A DNA stretch of 64,000 bases from JANNRR01 sp043736155 (GTDB lineage: Bacteria > Pseudomonadota > Alphaproteobacteria > Rhodobacterales > Rhodobacteraceae), in contig JAYTDA010000222.1 in the NCBI GenBank assembly GCA_043736155.1, positions 1 through 64,000 of the forward strand. The letters are read 5' to 3'. Positions 16,367 through 24,631 of the stretch are shown here, in pieces. The translations under genes and the position numbers were made by a program. A model generated the notes under the pieces. It did not search any database and had not been told where the DNA came from. It saw nothing but the letters and a program-made list of their open reading frames with translations. The first letter of the stretch is position 1, and each line of letters starts with the position of its first letter.

Positions 16367-17619
16367 TGGCCCCAGCTAACGTGCCCGCACAGGTCATCGT
16401 GATTGGCGCTGGTGTGATCAGTCTTTCTACCGCACTGGCGGCCCAGGCCCGTGGACTTTCGGTGCTGGTGATCGACCGTGAGGGCCCCGCCGCAGGGGCC
16501 TCGGCGGGCAATGCCGGGGCTTTTGCCTTTACCGATATTCTGCCACTGGCCGCGCCGGGGATCCTCAGACAGGCCCCGAAATGGCTGCTGGACCCGCTGG
16601 GGCCGCTGTCGGTGCCGCCCGCCTATGCCCTGCAGATCGCCCCGTGGCTGTACCGCTTTTGGCGGGCCTGTGCGCCGCACCGGGTGGTGGCTGCCACCTT
16701 GGCGCAGACCGCGCTGATGGACCTGTCAAAAGCCGAGTTGGAACCGTTTCTGGCCGCCACCGGCACCTCTGGCATGCTGCACAAGAACGGCAATCTGCAG
16801 GTCTACGAAGGTGCCGCCGAGTTTGCGGCGTCGCAACCGGGCTGGGCCGCGCGCGCCGCGCATGGCATCGGGTTTCATCACCTTGGTCCCCGCGAGATGG
16901 CCGATATTCAGCCAGGCCTGTCGGCACAGTTCACCCATGGCACCTTTACGCCGGGCTGGTTTTCCATCGCTGACCCAAAGCACTATACCCAGGCGCTGGC
17001 CGCCCGGTTTATGGCGAATGGCGGCGATTTGCGCGTGGGCGAGGTTGTGGGATTGCAGCCGGTTGCGGGTGGCATTGATCTGCGGCTGGCAGATGGCACG
17101 GTTCTGCGGGCGGGTCAGGTTGTGATTGCGGCGGGGGCGTTTTCGCACCGGCTGGCGCGGGATCTGGGTGACAAAATCCCGCTGGAAACCGAACGCGGCT
17201 ATAACACCACGCTGCCTTCCGATGCCTTTGATCTCCGCCTGCAGGTCACCTTTGGCGGCCACGGCTTTGTGGTGTCGCGGCTGTCCAGTGGCATCCGGGT
17301 GGGGGGTGCGGTTGAGTTGGGCGGGCTGAAGCTGCCGCCGAATTTCAAACGTGCCGCCGCCATGCTGACCAAGGCGCAGGGCTTTCTGCCCGGGCTGAAA
17401 CCCGGCGGCGGGGTGCAATGGATGGGGTTTCGCCCGTCGCTGCCCGACAGCCTGCCCGCCATCGGCCGCGCCCGCGCCACGGATCGGGTGATTTATGCCT
17501 TTGGCCACGGCCATCTTGGCCTGACCCAATCGGCGGGCACCGCGCGGCTGGTGGCGGATATGTTGACGCATCGCCCGCCCGCGATCAACTTGGCCCCGTT
17601 TTCTCCGCAACGTTTCTAA
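16366..17619 (+). CDS. FAD-dependent D-amino acid (D-hydroxyproline) dehydrogenase, DadA-like
   Basis: This is a 417-residue flavoprotein of the DAO/DadA family. The N-terminal dinucleotide motif reads VIGAGVISLSTALAAQARG; the third glycine of GxGxxG is replaced by Ser, an unusual change. The C-terminus carries IYAFGHGHLGLTQSAGTARL, typical of FAD closure. In 4-hydroxyproline catabolism such an enzyme oxidises cis-4-hydroxy-D-proline, the product of the epimerase encoded next. The start is GTG at 16366 overlapping the ATPase stop. The substrate is inferred from the adjacent epimerase. Confidence 0.83.
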   Translation: MAPANVPAQVIVIGAGVISLSTALAAQARGLSVLVIDREGPAAGASAGNAGAFAFTDILPLAAPGILRQAPKWLLDPLGPLSVPPAYALQIAPWLYRFWRACAPHRVVAATLAQTALMDLSKAELEPFLAATGTSGMLHKNGNLQVYEGAAEFAASQPGWAARAAHGIGFHHLGPREMADIQPGLSAQFTHGTFTPGWFSIADPKHYTQALAARFMANGGDLRVGEVVGLQPVAGGIDLRLADGTVLRAGQVVIAAGAFSHRLARDLGDKIPLETERGYNTTLPSDAFDLRLQVTFGGHGFVVSRLSSGIRVGGAVELGGLKLPPNFKRAAAMLTKAQGFLPGLKPGGGVQWMGFRPSLPDSLPAIGRARATDRVIYAFGHGHLGLTQSAGTARLVADMLTHRPPAINLAPFSPQRF

Positions 17620-17675
17620 TGTGGGCCTTCGCCCACGGAGTTTCTGAATGTGGGCGTCCGCCCACGGAGGTTCTG
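17618..17675 (+). promoter_or_regulatory. Duplicated hairpin plus Shine-Dalgarno leader
   Basis: A 29-base unit occurs twice in tandem, at 17618-17646 and 17647-17675, with three mismatches. Each carries a perfect 6-bp hairpin GTGGGC/GCCCAC with a four-base loop (17621-17636 and 17650-17665) followed directly by a purine tract, GGAG in copy 1 and GGAGG in copy 2. Only the second tract is placed to start the epimerase at 17679. The first lies just past the dehydrogenase stop. This looks like a duplicated translation-initiation module. Confidence 0.6.
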
Positions 17676-17678
17676 ACC

Positions 17679-18680
17679 ATGGCAAACCACGTTTTTTCCT
17701 GCTTTGACGGCCACACCTGCGGCAATCCGGTGCGGCTGGTATCGGGCGGCGGGCCGCGTCTGGAAGGCGCCACCATGCTGGAACGCCGGGCGCATTTTCT
17801 GCGCGAATTCGATTGGGTCCGAACCGGTCTGATGTATGAGCCGCGCGGCCATGACATGATGTCTGGCGCGATCCTTTATCCACCGACCCGGCCCGATTGC
17901 GAAGTGGCGGTGCTGTTCATCGAGACATCCGGCTGCCTTCCGATGTGCGGCCATGGCACCATCGGCACCATCACCATGGCGATCGAGAACGGCCTGATCA
18001 CCCCGCACGACCCCGGCAGGCTGTCGATCGACACGCCGGCGGGAAAGGTGGACATCACCTACCGCCAGGAGGGGCGGTTCGTGGAGGAAGTGCGGCTGAC
18101 CAATGTGCCCGGCTATCTTCATGCCGAGGGTCTGACGGCAGAGGTCGAAGGGCTGGGCGAGATCGTGGTGGATGTAGCCTACGGCGGCAATTTCTATGCC
18201 ATCGTCGAGCCGCAAAGGAATTTCCGCGACATGGCGGATTTTACGGCGGGGCAGTTGATCGGCTTTTCACCGAAACTGCGCGCGGCGCTGAATGCGAAAT
18301 ACGAATTCATCCACCCCGAGCACGCCGCGATCAACGGGTTGTCGCATATCGAATGGACCGGTCGTGCGCTGAACCCCACGGCGCACGGGCGCAACGCGGT
18401 GTTCTACGGCGACAAGGCGATTGACCGCTCGCCCTGTGGCACCGGCACCTCGGCGCGGATGGCGCAACTGGCGGCCAAGGGCAAGCTGGCGGTCGGCGAT
18501 GAATTCATCCACGAATCGATCATCGGATCATTGTTCAAAGGCCGGATCGAGGCGGCAACATCGGTGGCGGGCCGTGACGCGATCATCCCCTCCATCGCAG
18601 GCTGGGCGCGGATGACCGGGATCAACACCATCTTCATCGACGACCGTGACCCCTTTGCCAATGGATTTGTCGTAAAATGA
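17679..18680 (+). CDS. 4-hydroxyproline 2-epimerase (proline racemase family)
   Basis: This is a 333-residue proline-racemase-fold enzyme. Both catalytic cysteines are present: C90 in MCGHGT and C253 in DRSPCGTGTSA, the pair that defines true racemases and epimerases. With an adjacent D-amino acid dehydrogenase it should convert trans-4-hydroxy-L-proline to cis-4-hydroxy-D-proline. The ATG at 17679 follows GGAGGTTCTGACC in the duplicated leader. Its stop overlaps the next start (ATGA). Proline racemase is the alternative, less likely in this setting. Confidence 0.88.
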   Translation: MANHVFSCFDGHTCGNPVRLVSGGGPRLEGATMLERRAHFLREFDWVRTGLMYEPRGHDMMSGAILYPPTRPDCEVAVLFIETSGCLPMCGHGTIGTITMAIENGLITPHDPGRLSIDTPAGKVDITYRQEGRFVEEVRLTNVPGYLHAEGLTAEVEGLGEIVVDVAYGGNFYAIVEPQRNFRDMADFTAGQLIGFSPKLRAALNAKYEFIHPEHAAINGLSHIEWTGRALNPTAHGRNAVFYGDKAIDRSPCGTGTSARMAQLAAKGKLAVGDEFIHESIIGSLFKGRIEAATSVAGRDAIIPSIAGWARMTGINTIFIDDRDPFANGFVVK

Positions 18681-20374
18681 GCCCGAACATTGAATTGAAT
18701 GCCATTTCGGTTCAGCCCGGAACCGCCCACGGGCCGATTCTGGCCACCACCCAGGCGCTGAGTTTTTGGGGCGGGGTCGATCCTGCCACCGGATCGATCA
18801 TCGACGTGCACCATCCGCTGCACGGCACATCGCTGACCGGACGCATCCTGATGATGCCGTCCAGCCGGGGGTCTTGCACCGGGTCGGGGGTTTTGCTGGA
18901 TCTGGCGCTGACCGGGCGCGGGCCTGCCGCCCTGATCTTCAGCGGCGATGAAGATGTGCTGACGCTGGGCGCATTGATTGCCGCAGAGATGTTCGGCTGT
19001 AACCTGCCGGTGCTGCGCCTGAACGATGCTGCATTTGCAGCACTGTCAGCCAAGGGTTCGGCGCAGATCACGGCTGGTGCAATCAAGGCCGGGGGGCTTT
19101 CGATCCCGATCAGCCCACCGGCGACTGCGGCCCTCGCCCTTTCCACCCGCGATCTTGCCATGCTGTCGGGCGATCAGGGTCAGGCCGTGCAACAAGCCAT
19201 GCGGATCATTTGCGCCATGGCGGCCAATCAGGGTGCGGCCCGGTTGATTGATGTCACCCAGGCCCATATCGACGGCTGCATCTATGCCAGCCCGGCGAAC
19301 CTGACTTTTGCACAGAAGATGGCGGATATGGGGGCGCAGGTGTGCGTGCCGACCACGATGAACGCCATCTCGGTCGACCGGGCCAACTGGCAGGCACAGG
19401 GGGTGCCGCCCGGTTTTGGCGGGCCAGCGGCGCGGCTGGCAGATGCCTATGTCACAATGGGCTGCAAACCCAGCTTTACCTGCGCCCCCTATCTGCTGGA
19501 GACTGTGCCCGGGATCGGTGAAAACATCGCCTGGGCGGAATCGAATGCGGTGGTTTTCGCCAATACCGTGCTGGGCGCGCGCACCGCCAAACATCCCGAC
19601 TTTCTGGATCTGTGCATCGCACTGACCGGGCGTGCGCCGCTGTCTGGCGTTTATCTGGACGCCCCGCGTCAGGCGCGACTGGTTCTGGATGTGGCGCTGC
19701 CCGAAGCGATCGACGATGCCTTCTGGCCATTGCTTGGCTACATTGCGGGAATGAAAGCGCCCGATTGCATCCCCTTGCTGCGCGGGCTGGCCGGGGCAGG
19801 TGCCGGGCCGGACGATCTGAAAGCGCTTTGCGCGGCGTTCGGCACCACCTCGGCGGCACCGATGCTGCATATCGCGGGGGTCACGCCGGAAGCGGCCGCG
19901 GCAGACCCCGGCGATGCGGCCATCGGAACGATCACCCGTGCCGACATGCGCGCGGCCTGGGCGCTGCTGAACGCAGGCCCCGAAGCGATCGATCTGGTGG
20001 CCCTTGGCAGCCCGCATTTTTCGCTGACGGAGTGTCAGCGCCTGGCCACTCTGCTGCAAGGCCGCATCCGGCACCCGCAAATCAATGTCATCGTGACAGC
20101 GGGCCGTGCCGTGATTGGCAAAGCACAGGCTGACGGCACTTTGGCCAAGCTGCACGCAAGCGGGGTTCAGGTACTGCCCGACATCTGCTGGTGTTCGATC
20201 AGCGAGCCGGTTTTTCCGCCGCAGACACGGGCGCTGATGACCAATTCGGGCAAGTATGCACATTATGGCCCGGGTCTTAGTGGCCGCGCCGTGCGCTTTG
20301 GCAGCATGGCCGATTGTGTCGATGCCGCCCTGACCGGCCAGGCGCCTTTGAAACTGCCGAATTGGCTTGATTGA
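18677..20374 (+). CDS. Aconitase X (AcnX), fused small and large subunits; probable cis-3-hydroxy-L-proline dehydratase
   Basis: This is a 565-residue protein. Residues 1 to about 135 match the AcnX swivel/small subunit (DUF126), including MMPSSRGSCTGSGVLLD. The rest matches the catalytic AcnX domain (DUF521), including IDVTQAHIDGCIYAS and TMGCKPSFTCAPYLL with candidate Fe-S cysteines. AcnX proteins of this kind dehydrate cis-3-hydroxy-L-proline. The fusion places the small domain first. It is ATGA-coupled to the epimerase upstream and lies 12 bases from the next racemase-family gene, so several hydroxyproline isomers are probably handled. Confidence 0.83.
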   Translation: MSPNIELNAISVQPGTAHGPILATTQALSFWGGVDPATGSIIDVHHPLHGTSLTGRILMMPSSRGSCTGSGVLLDLALTGRGPAALIFSGDEDVLTLGALIAAEMFGCNLPVLRLNDAAFAALSAKGSAQITAGAIKAGGLSIPISPPATAALALSTRDLAMLSGDQGQAVQQAMRIICAMAANQGAARLIDVTQAHIDGCIYASPANLTFAQKMADMGAQVCVPTTMNAISVDRANWQAQGVPPGFGGPAARLADAYVTMGCKPSFTCAPYLLETVPGIGENIAWAESNAVVFANTVLGARTAKHPDFLDLCIALTGRAPLSGVYLDAPRQARLVLDVALPEAIDDAFWPLLGYIAGMKAPDCIPLLRGLAGAGAGPDDLKALCAAFGTTSAAPMLHIAGVTPEAAAADPGDAAIGTITRADMRAAWALLNAGPEAIDLVALGSPHFSLTECQRLATLLQGRIRHPQINVIVTAGRAVIGKAQADGTLAKLHASGVQVLPDICWCSISEPVFPPQTRALMTNSGKYAHYGPGLSGRAVRFGSMADCVDAALTGQAPLKLPNWLD

Positions 20375-20386
20375 GGAGGCGCGCAG

Positions 20387-21415
20387 ATGCGCAGCAGTAA
20401 AACCATTCACCTGATTTCCGCCCATGCCGAGGGCGAGGTCGGGGATGTGATCGTGGGCGGCGTCAGCCCACCGCCCGGTGACACACTCTGGGCGCAAAGC
20501 CGCTGGATCGCTCAGGATCAGACCCTGCGCAATTTCGTGCTGAACGAACCGCGCGGCGGCGTGTTTCGCCATGTCAACCTGCTGGTGCCGCCAAAGCACC
20601 CCGATGCGGATGCAGCCTTCATCATCATGGAACCCGAAGATACGCCGCCGATGTCGGGGTCGAACGCCATCTGCGTCGCCACCGTTCTTCTGGAAAGCGG
20701 TATCATTGCGATGCAGGAACCGGTGACCGAATTCACCCTGGAGGCCCCCGGCGGCCTGGTGCGGGTGCGGGCCGAATGCCGCAATGGCAAGGCCGAGCGG
20801 ATCTTCGTGCAAAACCTGCCCAGCTTTGCCGCCCAGTTGAGCATCCCGCTGGAGGTCGAGGGCCTTGGCACCCTGACCGTGGACACGGCTTTTGGCGGCG
20901 ACAGCTTTGTGATGGTGGACGCCCGCAGCCTTGGCTTTGCCCTGACGGCGGATGAGGCGCATGACATTGCCAAACTGGGGGCCCGGATCACCCGCGCCGC
21001 AACCGAGGCTCTGGGGTTTCATCACCCCACCAATCCCGATTGGCGGCACTATTCCTTTTGCCTGTTCGCCGGACCGATTGCACGCGAGGCAAACACCCTG
21101 CGCGCGGGCGCTGCCGTGGCGATCCGGCCGGGCAAGGTTGACCGTTCACCCACCGGAACCGCGCTTTGCGCCCGGATGGCGGTGCTGCATGCCCGAGGCG
21201 AGATGGGCCTTGCGGACCGGCTGACCACGGTTTCGGTGATCGGATCAACCTTCACCGGCCGGATTGTCGGCACCACGCAGGTTGGCACGATCCCGGCTAT
21301 CCTGCCCGAAATCTCCGGCCGTGGCTGGATCACCGGCATCCACCAGCACATGCTTGATCCGTCAGACCCATGGCCGGGCGGCTACCGGCTTTCCGACACC
21401 TGGGGTGCGCGCTGA
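20387..21415 (+). CDS. Proline-racemase-family paralogue with Ser/Thr active-site pair (possible 3-hydroxyproline dehydratase)
   Basis: This is a 342-residue proline-racemase-fold protein. At the two catalytic positions it has S90 (PMSGSNAIC) and T256 (DRSPTGTAL) instead of Cys/Cys, so it cannot use the two-thiol racemase mechanism. Family members with a Cys/Thr pair are trans-3-hydroxy-L-proline dehydratases; the Ser/Thr type is less well defined. RBS GAGGAGG lies about 8 bases before the ATG. It is the last gene of the hydroxyproline operon, beside aconitase X. Dehydratase or 3-hydroxyproline epimerase are the main options. Confidence 0.75.
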   Translation: MRSSKTIHLISAHAEGEVGDVIVGGVSPPPGDTLWAQSRWIAQDQTLRNFVLNEPRGGVFRHVNLLVPPKHPDADAAFIIMEPEDTPPMSGSNAICVATVLLESGIIAMQEPVTEFTLEAPGGLVRVRAECRNGKAERIFVQNLPSFAAQLSIPLEVEGLGTLTVDTAFGGDSFVMVDARSLGFALTADEAHDIAKLGARITRAATEALGFHHPTNPDWRHYSFCLFAGPIAREANTLRAGAAVAIRPGKVDRSPTGTALCARMAVLHARGEMGLADRLTTVSVIGSTFTGRIVGTTQVGTIPAILPEISGRGWITGIHQHMLDPSDPWPGGYRLSDTWGAR

Positions 21416-21436
21416 CCCTGTCCGACAAGGTGCCTG

Positions 21437-21455
21437 CCCCGGACCTGATCCGGGG
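21437..21455. repeat. REP-like palindrome, copy 2
   Basis: CCCCGGACCTGATCCGGGG forms a 7-bp stem with loop CCTGA between convergent genes. The same 19 bases occur, inverted, at 58331-58349, and a compensated variant at 7872-7890. It probably also serves as a bidirectional 3' hairpin here. The rest of the 21416-21591 gap shows no gene. Confidence 0.6.
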
Positions 21456-21591
21456 TGGCGACCGGTTCTGGCGCAAGACCGGCGCACACCAAGTCTCCAG
21501 TGTCTGTCTGCCAATTCTTCCAGCGGCAGACGGACTCTCGGCAGACCCCGCGCTACGGACCGCCACTTAGAACCGGGCCTTGATCGCCTAA

Positions 21592-21969
21592 TTACCAAGA
21601 ATTGACGCCTATTTTTTCACTGCCGTTATAAACTTCGACAGAGTTTCCCGAAGTGAGATACCACGTCTCGCACACTTCCATGCCATCGTTGTGTTCCTTC
21701 CATGTCCGACAGAACATGCCATCTTTGATATTCCATGTGCCTGAAAGAGACACCTTTCCGCCACCATCCGTGGTTGCGCTTCCCTTGCCTTTGCCGTCCT
21801 TCGAAAGCTTGAGACTACCAGAGTAGCCCATGCCTTCGCCGCCAAGTTTGAGGGTGACTCCATTCGCTGTGAGTTGGACGAGTTGTTCGTTCGTCATCTG
21901 TTTGCCGCTTTGCGCAAAGGCGGCAGTGGCCACAAATAATGGCAGCACGAAAACTGCGAGCTTAGGCAT
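21592..21969 (-). CDS. Small exported protein of unknown function
   Basis: This is a 125-residue protein with a clear signal peptide (MPKLAVFVLPLFVATAAFA, then QSGK). The mature part is Gly-rich in the middle (KLSKDGKGKGSATTDGGGK) and has two Cys, in MFCRTWKEH and EVCETWYL, that could form a disulfide. The pattern of a beta-rich domain ending with W and C residues is reminiscent of DUF995-type proteins, but I do not claim membership. One counted line (21841-21900) is 31/60 G+C, lower than neighbours. It sits beside an IS30-type remnant, suggesting acquisition. Confidence 0.6.
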   Translation of the reverse strand: MPKLAVFVLPLFVATAAFAQSGKQMTNEQLVQLTANGVTLKLGGEGMGYSGSLKLSKDGKGKGSATTDGGGKVSLSGTWNIKDGMFCRTWKEHNDGMEVCETWYLTSGNSVEVYNGSEKIGVNSW

Positions 21970-22141
21970 TGTTGTAGTCCTCCTGAGAAATGAAAATTCT
22001 CGATGGTCGCGCACTTAGGTTGACAGAGTTCTAAAGCCAGTCAATAGTTTTGATCGTGCGGAAAGGTGTCCATTCGCGTGATGCTTTGGCAGAGGCCTTC
22101 GCTCAAGCATCAAGTGCGACGGTTGAACTGAAGGCGCTGAT

Positions 22142-22264
22142 TTATTCGGCTATGGCTTCGGCAGGGGTTTTCTAGCCAAGGGTTTTGCGTGGTCGCCCAT
22201 TCATCAGTCTGGTGCCGTCATTGAGCTAGGTCTGCGGGCCGTAGGGTGAGCATTCATACGCAAC
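22142..22264 (-). pseudogene. C-terminal fragment of an IS30-type transposase
   Basis: Read leftward, this stretch encodes YGPQT, a stop, LNDGTRLMNGRPRKTLG, a stop, then KTPAEAIAE and a final stop. RPRKTLGWKTPAEA is a hallmark of the C-terminus of IS30-family DDE transposases. In-frame amber codons are at 22226-22228 and 22172-22174, the latter replacing the expected Trp. No upstream transposase, terminal inverted repeats or target duplication were found, so only a dead scrap remains. The rest of the 22015-22416 gap contains no supportable gene. Confidence 0.72.
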
Positions 22265-22416
22265 TCTTTTGGTGGCGCCGGGCTATGAAATGTGCGCCTG
22301 AAGGCTCACCATACGTCTCCCCATTCCCTAACAAATCCCTAATCCCCCTCGCCAACCCCTTGATTCCAAACACCCCGAAACCGTCCCGACCCGGGACATC
22401 ACCCCCCAAACCCGCC

Positions 22417-24324
22417 TCACCCCCTGTCGTGGAAAAAATCATACACCACCTGCGCCATCGTGGCGCTGATGCCGCTGGCTGCCTGCAAATCCTCCAGCCC
22501 CGCCCGCGCCACCGCCTTGGCGGAGCCGAAATGCGCCAGCAACGCCCGTTTGCGCGTCGCTCCCACCCCCGGAATATCGTCCAACGGCGTGGCCGATACC
22601 GCCTTGGCGCGTTTGGCGCGGTGGGTGCCGATGGCGAAGCGGTGGACCTCATCGCGCAGGCGTTGAATGAAGAACAGCACCGGGTCGTTGTGCGGCAGCG
22701 CCATTACGCGCTTGCCGGGGCGGTGAAACTCCTCTTTGCCGGCGTCGCGGTCGACGCCTTTGGCGACGCCGATCACCCTGATGTCATCCACCCCCAGTTC
22801 CACCATCACCGCCGCCACGGCTGACACCTGCCCCGCCCCGCCGTCGATCAGCAACAGGTCCGGCCAAGCCCCGGTTTCACGGTCGGGGTCCTCCTTCAGC
22901 AATCGTTCAAAGCGGCGGGTCAGCACCTCGCGCATCATGCCAAAGTCATCGCCGGGGGTCAGGCCTTCGCCCTTGATGTTGAACTTGCGGTACTGGCTTT
23001 TGATAAAGCCCTCAGGCCCTGCCACCACCATGCCGCCGACCGCGTTGGTACCCATGATGTGGCTGTTGTCATAGACCTCGATCCGTCGCGGCGGCGCTTC
23101 CAGATCAAAGGCTTCGGCCAGCCCCGCCAGCAGCCGCGACTGGCTGGCGCTTTCGGCCATCTTGCGGGCCAGGGACTCGCGGGCGTTGCGGGCGGCGTTT
23201 TCCACCAGATCGGCTTTTTCACCGCGCTGCGGCACCGCCAGTTCGACCTTGCGACCAGCGCGCAACGCCAGCAGGTCTGCCATCAGGTCGGCGTCTTCGA
23301 TGGCGTGTGACAGCAGCACCAGCCGGGGCGGTTCCTTGTCGGCGTAGAACTGCCCGAGGAACGCCTCCATGATTTCGGGCGCTTCGGCCCCTGACCCGGT
23401 GCGGGGATAATAGTCGTGGTTGCCCCAGCTTTGGTTGGCGCGGATGAAAAACACCTGCACACAGGCCTGCCCGCCTTCCAGATGCAGCGCCACCACGTCG
23501 GCTTCGGCCACCCCGCGCGGGTTGATGCCCTGCACCGATTGCACCTCGGTCAGCGCCTTGATCCGGTCGCGCAGGGCGGCGGCGCGTTCAAATTCCATCG
23601 CGTCTGACGCCGCCGCCATGGATTGCGCCAGATCGGCCTGCACATTGGTGCTTTTGCCCGACAGAAAGCGTTCAGCATCCTTGACCAGCACCTCATAATC
23701 CGGCGCAGAGACATAGCCGACGCAGGGGGCGGAGCAGCGCTTGATCTGATACAGAAGACAAGGCCTTGTGCGGTTGGCAAAGGTGGCATCGGTGCAGGTG
23801 CGCAGCTGAAACACCCGTTGCAACTGGTTCAGCGTGCGGTTGACCGCACCGGCAGAGGCGAACGGGCCGAAATAGCTGCCCTTTTCGGATTTCTTGCCGC
23901 GGTGTTTCTTGATCTGGGCAAACTGATGTTCCCGCGACAACAGGATGTTGGGAAAACTTTTGTCATCGCGCAGCAGCACGTTGTAATAGGGTTTCAGCTG
24001 CTTGATCAGGTTCTGTTCCAGCAGCAGCGCTTCAGTCTCTGTCCGTGTGGTCAGGAACATCATCTGGCTGGTCTGGTGGATCATCCGGGCGATGCGCCCC
24101 GAATGGCCGGTGGGTTTGGCATAGTTCGCCACCCGCTTTTTCAGATTGCGCGCCTTGCCGACATACAGCACCCGCGCTTCGGCATCGAGCATGCGGTAGA
24201 CACCGGGGGAGTTATCAAGTTGGCGGACCTGGGCCGCGATCAGGGCATGACCGGTCAGCACCGGACCAATCGGGGCCGGTTCGGCGGTCTGGTCATTCGG
24301 GTCGATGGTCGAATCGTCACTCAT
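22417..24324 (-). CDS. uvrC: Excinuclease ABC subunit C
   Basis: This is a 635-residue UvrC, which makes both incisions of nucleotide excision repair with UvrA and UvrB. The N-terminal GIY-YIG nuclease is visible (PGVYRMLDAEARVLYVGKA, residues about 40-58), then the UVR motif (FERAAALRDRIKALTEVQ), the RNase-H-like C-terminal nuclease region (EVYDNSHIMGTNAVGGMVV) and terminal helix-hairpin-helix DNA-binding motifs (IPGVGATRKRALLAHFGS). The ATG at 24324 adds a short acidic N-terminal extension relative to E. coli UvrC (610 residues). It stands alone after a 307-base gap. Confidence 0.97.
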   Translation of the reverse strand: MSDDSTIDPNDQTAEPAPIGPVLTGHALIAAQVRQLDNSPGVYRMLDAEARVLYVGKARNLKKRVANYAKPTGHSGRIARMIHQTSQMMFLTTRTETEALLLEQNLIKQLKPYYNVLLRDDKSFPNILLSREHQFAQIKKHRGKKSEKGSYFGPFASAGAVNRTLNQLQRVFQLRTCTDATFANRTRPCLLYQIKRCSAPCVGYVSAPDYEVLVKDAERFLSGKSTNVQADLAQSMAAASDAMEFERAAALRDRIKALTEVQSVQGINPRGVAEADVVALHLEGGQACVQVFFIRANQSWGNHDYYPRTGSGAEAPEIMEAFLGQFYADKEPPRLVLLSHAIEDADLMADLLALRAGRKVELAVPQRGEKADLVENAARNARESLARKMAESASQSRLLAGLAEAFDLEAPPRRIEVYDNSHIMGTNAVGGMVVAGPEGFIKSQYRKFNIKGEGLTPGDDFGMMREVLTRRFERLLKEDPDRETGAWPDLLLIDGGAGQVSAVAAVMVELGVDDIRVIGVAKGVDRDAGKEEFHRPGKRVMALPHNDPVLFFIQRLRDEVHRFAIGTHRAKRAKAVSATPLDDIPGVGATRKRALLAHFGSAKAVARAGLEDLQAASGISATMAQVVYDFFHDRG

Positions 24325-24631
24325 GGCGGCCTCTGATTCCGTCCCTTGGCTGCAACCTTCTGACCAGTTCGGCAAGGGGGGACATCTCCACCGTTTTTGT
24401 GGATAAGTCTGGGTGCAAGTTCAAGACTGCGGTAAATTTTCCGTTGTTTTCAGGCGATTTCATTAGTTTGCCTGTTTTTTAGGCAAATACGCAACCCATT
24501 GATTTTACACAAAACAATTATGGGTATCCGGCAAATATTTGAAAAGGCTAACAAATCTGTAACAGTTTTGTGAAAGTCCGCCGAAAAGTGGACAACTTCC
24601 GGATGCGCCTGCGGTTGCAGCCCTGCCGGGA
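24325..24631. other. AT-rich gap upstream of uvrC
   Basis: This 307-base gap contains no gene that I can support. It includes an AT-rich core at about 24430-24570, likely the leftward uvrC promoter region. An inverted repeat TTTGCCT/AGGCAAA with a seven-base T-rich loop lies at 24468-24488. A LexA-type SOS box was sought by eye and not found. Confidence 0.45.

Noticed and set aside
19046..21049. 667-residue open frame antisense to aconitase X and the racemase paralogue
   Set aside because: A typical high-GC shadow: no start signal or motif, while the sense strand carries well-recognised enzymes in full.
22250..22330. A third copy of the 47652/48080 direct repeat near the IS30 remnant
   Set aside because: Only the short string GTGCGCCTGAA is shared, which is too little to call a repeat.
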